The notes beneath the pieces were generated by a model. The model saw nothing but the letters and a program-made list of their open reading frames with translations, was not told the DNA's origin and made no database searches. Positions 59,359 through 64,000 of a DNA stretch of 64,000 bases are shown piece by piece. Origin of the DNA: Lewinellaceae bacterium (lineage in GTDB: Bacteria; Bacteroidota; Bacteroidia; Chitinophagales; Saprospiraceae); NCBI GenBank assembly GCA_020636375.1, contig JACJXZ010000024.1, positions 1 through 64,000 of the forward strand, given 5' to 3'. The position numbers were made by a program, and so were the translations under genes. Within the stretch, counting starts at the first letter, position 1; every line of letters begins with the position of its first letter.

Positions 59359-61167
59359 ATGAAAAAATTAATACCCCTGCTACTGCTCCTCAGCGCCGCC
59401 GGTTTGGCTGTGAACGCCCAGACGGCCGTCAAAAAAACCGATACAGGGTGGGCTTTGATGGTCGACGGGAAACCCTTCGATGTCAAAGGCGCGTGCTTTG
59501 GGTACGGTGAAGATGTGGACAACTACGGCGCTCATTTTCAGGAGCTGCAATCCCTCGGCGTGAATACCATCCGCACCTGGGGGACGGATGAGCATACCGG
59601 GCAACTGCTCGATGCGGCTCACCAATACGGCATCAAGGCAATGGTGGGCATCTGGATGCGGCACGGCCGCCCCGGCATGGAAGACGACGACCGGTTTGAC
59701 TACCTGGAAGATACCGAAGGCATGGAGGAGATGTACGCCAGTGCCGTCCGTACCGTAGAGGCCTACAAAGATCACCCGGCCGTGCTGGCCTGGGGCGTCG
59801 GCAACGAAGTCTACCTCAATACGGCCACCGACGCCGAAAAGGAAGCCTATTCAAAGCTGCTGGAAAGGATCTGCCGCAGGATCAAAGAACTGGACCCCAA
59901 CCATCCGGTCGCCTCGGTAGAAGCCTGGACCTTCGGGTTGGACTGGTGGCAAAAATACGTTCCATCCATAGACATCTACGGGTTGAACATCTACGGTGCC
60001 GGCGCGGCCTACCTGGCGGCGGAGATGGAGAAGCGGGGGATCGATAAGCCCTACATCATCACCGAATTCGGCGCCACGGGAGAATGGGATATGCCGGCGG
60101 ATGAAAACGGGGTGAAAGCAGAGCCAACCGACCAGCAAAAATACGACGCCATCGCCCGGGGCTACGCCCAATGGATCAAAAGCGAGCCCTCCTGCCTGGG
60201 CGTTTATTTTTTTCATTATGCCAACGGGGCCGATTTCGGTTCCATCTGGTTTTTCACCCATTTCAAGGGCATGCTCCGGCCCCCGTACTGGGCCATCCGG
60301 GAAGCCTATACCGGCCAGAAACCGGCCAATGACGTGCCCCGGATCGAAACTTTCGGGCTGCCGGGCACGGAAATGGAAAGCGGAACCTGGGCGCCGGTGG
60401 ATTTGAAAGTTTCGGACGCAGAAAACGAAGCGCTGGAGATTCGCTTCTACTACAACCAACGGACCGGGAGCCGGAAACGGCGGGACCAGGTGCTCCCGCT
60501 GCAATACCGGGGCAACGCAACGGACGGCATTGAAGTCCGGTTGCCCCAGGTAGACGGCCCGGCCAAAATTTATGTTGCCGTCAAAGACACCTACAACAAC
60601 GTAGGCATGGCCTCCGCCTCCATGGTGGTTGCCGACGAAAAGGCCAGGGCAAACCAATACCTCGTGCCCAAAGCCACCCTTCCCTTCTACGTCTACAAAG
60701 ACAACGGCGACCTGCCCTACATCCCCTCCGGGTACATGGGGAATTACGAAGCCATGGAAGTAAGCCTGGACCACACCGAAGGCGTAGATTCCGAAAATAC
60801 CTGCATCAAGATCAGCTACAAGGCCAGAAACAACTGGTACGGCCTCGCGTTTGTAGACCCGGCCAACGACTGGGGCGACATCCTCGGCGGGTATGACCTG
60901 ACGGGCGCCGAAACCTTCCGCTTCCGGGCAAAGGCCAGCATGGACGGCGTAAAAGCCACCGTCGGCTTCGGCCTGATCGACAAAGACAAGCCCTTTCCGG
61001 ACTCCGGCAAGAAGTCGGTGGACGTGGTATTAACCACGGAATGGAAGCAATACGCCATCAAAACCAAAAAGGTGGACCTGAGCTGCATCCGTTCGGGTTT
61101 GGTACTTTTCTCATCGAGCGACGGCTTTTCGCAGGAGATCTTTCTGGATGATGTGGTTTTTGAGTAG
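59359..61167 (+). CDS. Secreted GH-A clan glycosidase (GH2-type TIM barrel) with C-terminal binding domain
   Basis: The 602-residue product has a signal peptide (MKKLIPLLLLLSAAGLAVNA). The barrel starts with DGKPFDVKGACFGYG...LGVNTIRTWGTDEHTGQLLDAA. The acid/base Glu150 lies in AWGVGNE and the nucleophile Glu236 in YIITEFGA, the clan GH-A arrangement. The strand order resembles the TIM-barrel part of GH2 and of related beta-glucanosyl enzymes. The last about 160 residues (VYKDNGDLPYIPSGYMGNYE...EIFLDDVVFE) are a beta-sandwich of the carbohydrate-binding kind. There is no T9SS tail, so a periplasmic location is likely. The substrate is a beta-linked glycan by analogy only. Confidence 0.85.
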   Translation: MKKLIPLLLLLSAAGLAVNAQTAVKKTDTGWALMVDGKPFDVKGACFGYGEDVDNYGAHFQELQSLGVNTIRTWGTDEHTGQLLDAAHQYGIKAMVGIWMRHGRPGMEDDDRFDYLEDTEGMEEMYASAVRTVEAYKDHPAVLAWGVGNEVYLNTATDAEKEAYSKLLERICRRIKELDPNHPVASVEAWTFGLDWWQKYVPSIDIYGLNIYGAGAAYLAAEMEKRGIDKPYIITEFGATGEWDMPADENGVKAEPTDQQKYDAIARGYAQWIKSEPSCLGVYFFHYANGADFGSIWFFTHFKGMLRPPYWAIREAYTGQKPANDVPRIETFGLPGTEMESGTWAPVDLKVSDAENEALEIRFYYNQRTGSRKRRDQVLPLQYRGNATDGIEVRLPQVDGPAKIYVAVKDTYNNVGMASASMVVADEKARANQYLVPKATLPFYVYKDNGDLPYIPSGYMGNYEAMEVSLDHTEGVDSENTCIKISYKARNNWYGLAFVDPANDWGDILGGYDLTGAETFRFRAKASMDGVKATVGFGLIDKDKPFPDSGKKSVDVVLTTEWKQYAIKTKKVDLSCIRSGLVLFSSSDGFSQEIFLDDVVFE

Positions 61168-61245
61168 GTGGGGTAGCTCAACTCGAAGTTGTCAGTTCAA
61201 AGGGGGCACGTCAGCTGACAACTTCGAGTTGTCTGCCGGCTTAAG

Positions 61246-61463
61246 GGCTTGCAAAATAATAAGTGGTCCAGAATAGACGAAGTTATTTTGTGCGCTAACA
61301 ACCTGCCTGCCCGCGAGGACGCGACCGAGCAGGCAGGGGCGACAAACGTAGGCATAGCGTTCGACCGAGCTCACGCCGAGGTCCGGAGCTACGGCGAGGC
61401 TTGGCAACGCGGTTAGCGCGCAAAAGAACGAGTCTAAATGGAGTGCTTATTGTTTTGCAAGCC
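61246..61463. mobile_element. CTTAAG-flanked palindromic element, copy B (218 bp)
   Basis: Ends GGCTTGCAAAATAATAAG and (complement) GGCTTGCAAAACAATAAG. Flanks are CTTAAG (61240-61245) and CTAAG (61464-61468). The centre has GGCATAGC and GAGCTACGGC. It contains a nested GC-rich palindrome at 61302-61337. Confidence 0.75.
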
Positions 61464-61486
61464 CTAAGAGCTTGTTTGGCGGTGGC

Positions 61487-61508
61487 CCCCGACACTACGT
61501 GTACGGGG
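61487..61508. repeat. 22-bp palindrome, copy 3
   Basis: CCCCGACACTACGTGTACGG followed by GG, near-perfectly self-complementary. Confidence 0.8.
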
Positions 61509-61544
61509 CAAGCTATTTTGGCTGCAAATACCATTTTTCGGAAC

Positions 61545-61606
61545 CCTGCCTGTTCGCCAGCCCGCCTGCTGTGCCAGCATGGCCGGCAGGCTCGCTGGCC
61601 GGCAGG
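61545..61606. repeat. GC-rich palindrome, inverted relative of 49591-49652
   Basis: It contains GCCAGCCCGCCTGCTGTGCC and AGCATGGCCGGCAGGCTCGC, the reverse complement of the middle of the C2-nested copy. Confidence 0.75.
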
Positions 61607-61685
61607 CTCATTTCGCCATTTTTTCGATCCATAGCGCTGTCATGAACCTCAAAAATGCCTTCCTGAGAACCTGAAACCTGGCATT

Positions 61686-61719
61686 CCTGCCTGCCAGCGG
61701 GCGCTGGCGAGCAGGCAGG
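61686..61719. repeat. GC-rich palindrome, short form
   Basis: CCTGCCTGCCAGCGGGCGCT followed by GGCGAGCAGGCAGG. It lies six bases before the TTG start of the lipoprotein gene. Confidence 0.7.
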
Positions 61720-61724
61720 TTCGC

Positions 61725-62060
61725 TTGAAAAGCGCCACCTCCAAACAAGCTCTGGCAACCGCTCTTTCCAAACTGGCCCTCCTGGCTTGCCTCGCTCTCT
61801 TCACCGCCTCCTGCATGACTACCAAAACGGTAGGCAACTTCCAGGCCATACAAGGCGAAGAATATACCTATGCCAAAGGAAAACAAGTATGGCTGTTCTG
61901 GGGGCTGCTGCCCGCCGGGCGGACCAACGTCAACACCCCTTCGGACGGCGACTGTGAAGTGGTCACGAGGTTCAACTTCGGGGATTTTCTGATCACCACC
62001 ATTACAGCGGGGATCGTGACCACGTATTCGATTAAGGTGAGGGCGAAGAGGAAGGGGTAG
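61725..62060 (+). CDS. Bor-like lipoprotein
   Basis: The 111-residue product has a lipoprotein signal (LALLACLALFTASC, lipobox TASC at about residue 30). The body QVWLFWGLLPAGRTNVNTPS, then DCEVVTRFNFGDFLITTITA and GIVTTYSIKV, resembles the Bor family, small outer-membrane lipoproteins first known from lambdoid prophages. Only a TTG start fits (61725), and the first ten codons lie inside the right terminal repeat of the 61467-61753 segment, so the original start may have been replaced by the insertion. Function in Bacteroidota is unknown. Confidence 0.65.
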   Translation: MKSATSKQALATALSKLALLACLALFTASCMTTKTVGNFQAIQGEEYTYAKGKQVWLFWGLLPAGRTNVNTPSDGDCEVVTRFNFGDFLITTITAGIVTTYSIKVRAKRKG

Positions 62061-62077
62061 AGGGATCCGCGAAAATC

Positions 62078-62120
62078 CCTGCCTGCCCGGCAGCAGATAC
62101 CTATCGGGCTGGCAGGCAGG
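62078..62120. repeat. GC-rich palindrome at fragment junction
   Basis: CCTGCCTGCCCGGCAG at the left and CTGGCAGGCAGG at the right. It lies between the Bor-like gene and the restriction-subunit tail. Confidence 0.6.
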
Positions 62121-62154
62121 CGCCGAATCCGCGTCATTCGCGTTCCATCTCAGC

Positions 62155-62343
62155 GTGCTGCTGGATGACAACAACCGAAAGCCAATCTGCCGGCTGCACT
62201 TCAACACGAGCAACCGCTACCTGGAGCTGTTCGATGAGCATAAGAACGGGCATAAGGTGCCGATCGAAGGGTTGGAGGATATTTATAAGTATTCGGAGTT
62301 GCTGCTGGGTGTGGTGGAGGGGTATGATGGGGGAGGGGAGTGA
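62155..62343 (+). pseudogene. C-terminal tail of a type I restriction (HsdR-like) or related protein
   Basis: The frame from a GTG reads VLLDDNNRKPICRLHFNTSN, then RYLELFDEHKNGHKVPIEGL and EDIYKYSELLLGVVEGY. This is the conserved ending of Bacteroidota proteins annotated as HsdR-type restriction subunits or DUF-containing nucleases. The rest of the gene is absent and repeat DNA lies directly upstream. The family call is from memory of the tail pattern and moderately sure. Confidence 0.5.
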
Positions 62344-62358
62344 AGTAATATGGACAAA

Positions 62359-62658
62359 GGGCGCAGTTGCGATTTGTCCCCCTCTGCTGATGAAACGAAC
62401 GGCCTGAAAGGCCAGCCTATCTTAGCAGGGGGCAACGCCCCCTGTAAAGGCGCACAACCGTAGGCAGCGCCCTGAAAGGGCAGCATATTCGAGCTGGTAT
62501 TATGATGGCCTTTCAGGCCGCAGGCGGCTTTCGTCATTATACACGGGGCGATGCCCCGTGCTAAAATATATTGGCCTTTCAGGCCGAGCCGGCTATTTGG
62601 CGCTACCTGAAACTAGCATTTTAGAGCTTTTATACGGGGACAAATCGCAACTGCGCCC
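62359..62658. mobile_element. MITE M1 copy 2 (300 bp) with 23-bp termini and 9-bp target duplication
   Basis: Same ends as copy 1 (GGGCGCAGTTGCGATTTGTC...). ATGGACAAA flanks at 62350-62358 and 62659-62667. The interior is almost identical to copy 1 but lacks one short hairpin segment (the CTCCGGCATTCGCCGGAGCA part). Confidence 0.9.
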
Positions 62659-62667
62659 ATGGACAAA

Positions 62668-63006
62668 CATTCTCGTCGAAGATGAACGGACAACAAACAA
62701 CAAATGCTGACGCTTGCGGTCAGCATCCTGACAATGCGCAGCATTCGTCAGGACAACGAACAACCGGCAACCAACCGGCCTGACGCAAAACACCTCGCTT
62801 TGGAAAAAAATTGATGGCTTCTCTTGTGACTTGGGGAATACAGTGTTAGATTTGGGGGGTGCGCGGAGGCTTGTCGGACGAATAGCAACATAAGGACGGA
62901 ATGGGAGAAATGGGGGGTGCCTCATTGAATGGAAATGATATTTTGAAATAGTAGGGAAGGGGGATGGGATGACGGGAAAGGCAAAGATATAGTTGAGATT
63001 CGCAAG
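62668..63006. other. Intergenic, no gene seen
   Basis: Mixed low-complexity sequence with a GACGCTTGCGGTCAGCATCC-like repeat. The composition becomes AT-rich toward the ATPase gene. Confidence 0.4.
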
Positions 63007-63038
63007 TTGTGGGCAATAAAAAGAAATGCTTAAATTTG
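63007..63038 (+). promoter_or_regulatory. Bacteroidota promoter for the AAA ATPase gene
   Basis: TTG at 63007-63009, 21 bp, then TAAATTTG at 63031-63038, fits the -33/-7 consensus. The ATG follows 9 nt after the -7 box, so the transcript would be nearly leaderless. Confidence 0.65.
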
Positions 63039-63047
63039 AGAAAAAAC

Positions 63048-64000
63048 ATGATATCGCGAATAACTTTAGAAAACTTTTTTAGTTTCGGCAGATCAACCAC
63101 CATTGAACTAAATCCTGACATTAATATCCTTGTAGGGATAAATGGTAGCGGGAAATCTAATCTTCTTAAAGCTATCAAATTACTTTATGATAGTGTTATA
63201 GGGGATGGATTTGAAAAAACATTTTTAAAGGATTGGAGTGGGTTTAATGCTGTTGGTAATTTCAATAAAAAACAAGAAGATTACATAAAGCTTGAATTTG
63301 AGTTCGATCGAGATGCCATAAAAAAAGCAGTAGACAATAAGGGTTACAGGTTCGCGAAAAATCCAGTATATGAGATAACTATTTTTCGATCTGGTACTAC
63401 ATCATACTATATAAAGGAAAGAATTTGCTCTGAAAGTGTATACGATGGTCAATCTCCATTTATTTTCATGGATATGGAGAATACTGAGGGAGTAATTTCC
63501 ACTCGAGAAGAAGGTAATGTTGGATTCCAAAGATACCCGCAGGAAAAGAGACAAATTACATTTAAATCAACGGAACTAGTTTTAAGACAAATTTCAGATC
63601 CCGATCGATTCTATCCATTGTTTACGCTTAAAAGAGCTTTAGAAAAGCTTGCTGTTTATGATTATTTCGACACGACTCTTAAAAGTGTTATAAGGCAACC
63701 TGGCTCATATGATACTGAGGAAAGGCTAATGTTTAATGGTCAGAACCTAATGTCAATTTTATTAAGGATTAAAAATCACCATTCTCTAGATTATGAAAAG
63801 ATTGAAAAGTATATTCAAAAAATAAATCCAAACTTTAAAGATATTAATTTTGATTTTTTAGGGTCCAAACTTTTTCTGGTTTTGAGAGAAAAATATCTTT
63901 CCAAATCAGTTTCAATAGAGCATGTTTCTGATGGGTCGTTGCGATATTTACTACTGCTATCAATTCTTTTTAACCCAGACAGGGGAAATCTTTTGTGTAT
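63048..64000 (+). CDS. AAA-family ATPase (AAA_21/OLD-like), 3' end outside window
   Basis: 317 codons are visible. The product begins MISRITLENFFSFGRSTTIE, the SMC/RecF-like start, with Walker A GINGSGKS at 30-37. Near the window edge SDGSLRYLLLLSILFNPDRG is the ABC-signature-like helix, and NLLCI begins the Walker B strand. This layout is that of AAA_21/AAA_15 ATPases, found as stand-alone proteins or as partners of nucleases and TOPRIM domains in anti-phage systems. The gene is clearly more AT-rich than the rest of the window and follows a restriction-gene tail, suggesting the edge of an acquired defence island. The frame is open at the end, so the C-terminal domain and any partner gene cannot be seen. 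Confidence 0.85.
   Translation, partial: MISRITLENFFSFGRSTTIELNPDINILVGINGSGKSNLLKAIKLLYDSVIGDGFEKTFLKDWSGFNAVGNFNKKQEDYIKLEFEFDRDAIKKAVDNKGYRFAKNPVYEITIFRSGTTSYYIKERICSESVYDGQSPFIFMDMENTEGVISTREEGNVGFQRYPQEKRQITFKSTELVLRQISDPDRFYPLFTLKRALEKLAVYDYFDTTLKSVIRQPGSYDTEERLMFNGQNLMSILLRIKNHHSLDYEKIEKYIQKINPNFKDINFDFLGSKLFLVLREKYLSKSVSIEHVSDGSLRYLLLLSILFNPDRGNLLC

Larger units (their letters stand above)
61467..61753. mobile_element. Inverted-repeat-bounded segment (287 bp) with nested palindromes
   Basis: AGAGCTTGTTTGGCGGTGGC at the left is inverted at the right (GCCACCTCCAAACAAGCTCT). Nested inside are the 22-bp palindrome (61487-61508) and GC-rich palindromes (61545-61606, 61686-61719). An isolated right end, CCTCCAAACAAGCTCT, occurs at 11327. 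No target duplication was found. Confidence 0.65.

Overview
The window looks like chromosome of a high-GC marine-type Bacteroidota, most likely of the Saprospiria (Lewinella/Phaeodactylibacter-like). This rests on four things: several secreted proteins ending in type IX secretion (T9SS) type A tails or a gliding-motility type B (CHU_C) tail; SprB-type repeats; Bacteroidota promoters of the form TTG-N20-TAnnTTTG; and TPR/CHAT, DUF4331, PadR-PspC and AAA-ATPase-like families typical of that group. No rRNA, tRNA, CRISPR array, prophage or intact transposase gene was seen.

Layout. 0.1-9 kb: a four-repeat T9SS surface protein, a CHAT protease-like TPR lipoprotein, and a minus-strand set of ECF sigma factor, membrane anti-sigma/TPR-like protein and MtfA-like peptidase. 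9-12.6 kb: an AAA-ATPase-like/PD-(D/E)XK protein, a TonB remnant and an AlbA_2 regulator. 12.6-21.3 kb: a two-gene surface operon, an FG-GAP T9SS protein followed by a 2175-residue adhesin with 23 tandem 51-residue repeats. 21.5-24 kb: a ligase-associated DEXH helicase carrying an in-frame repeat insertion. 24.2-34 kb: an FG-GAP/SdrD-like T9SS protein, two tandem DUF4331 proteins, a 54-bp tandem array and a TPR lipoprotein. 34.2-36.8 kb: a PadR regulator and an overlapping PspC/GIN membrane protein. 37-39 kb: a composite pseudogene. 40-48 kb: an alpha/beta hydrolase, two polytopic membrane proteins, a CocE hydrolase, a DUF3124 lipoprotein and several broken genes. 48.5-51 kb: a repeat-rich junkyard with alpha-L-fucosidase debris. 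51-58.6 kb: a GNAT acetyltransferase, a nitrilase, a cupredoxin-porin pair, and a TPR histidine kinase, LuxR response regulator and EAD-like membrane protein. 59-64 kb: a GH-A glycosidase, a Bor-like lipoprotein, repeats, and an AT-rich AAA ATPase running off the end.

The most striking content lies between the genes. At least five families of short elements with no coding capacity are visible. (1) Imperfect palindromes, in simplest form 156-161 bp, flanked by CTTAG/CTAG-like duplications (8 copies). They share architecture (AATAA near the ends, an apical TAGC-loop-GCTA hairpin) although their terminal sequences differ. One copy splits a gene whose 345-codon frame is restored exactly by removing one element plus one duplication. 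(2) MITEs with 23-bp termini and perfect 9-bp target duplications (2 copies). (3) An element sharing their interior but with different ends. (4) A 102-124 bp MITE (2 copies). (5) A 142-bp MITE with a perfect 8-bp duplication. Two smaller GC-rich palindromes are inserted inside these larger ones. Together with at least seven truncated genes, this indicates recent and repeated activity of non-autonomous elements whose transposases lie elsewhere.
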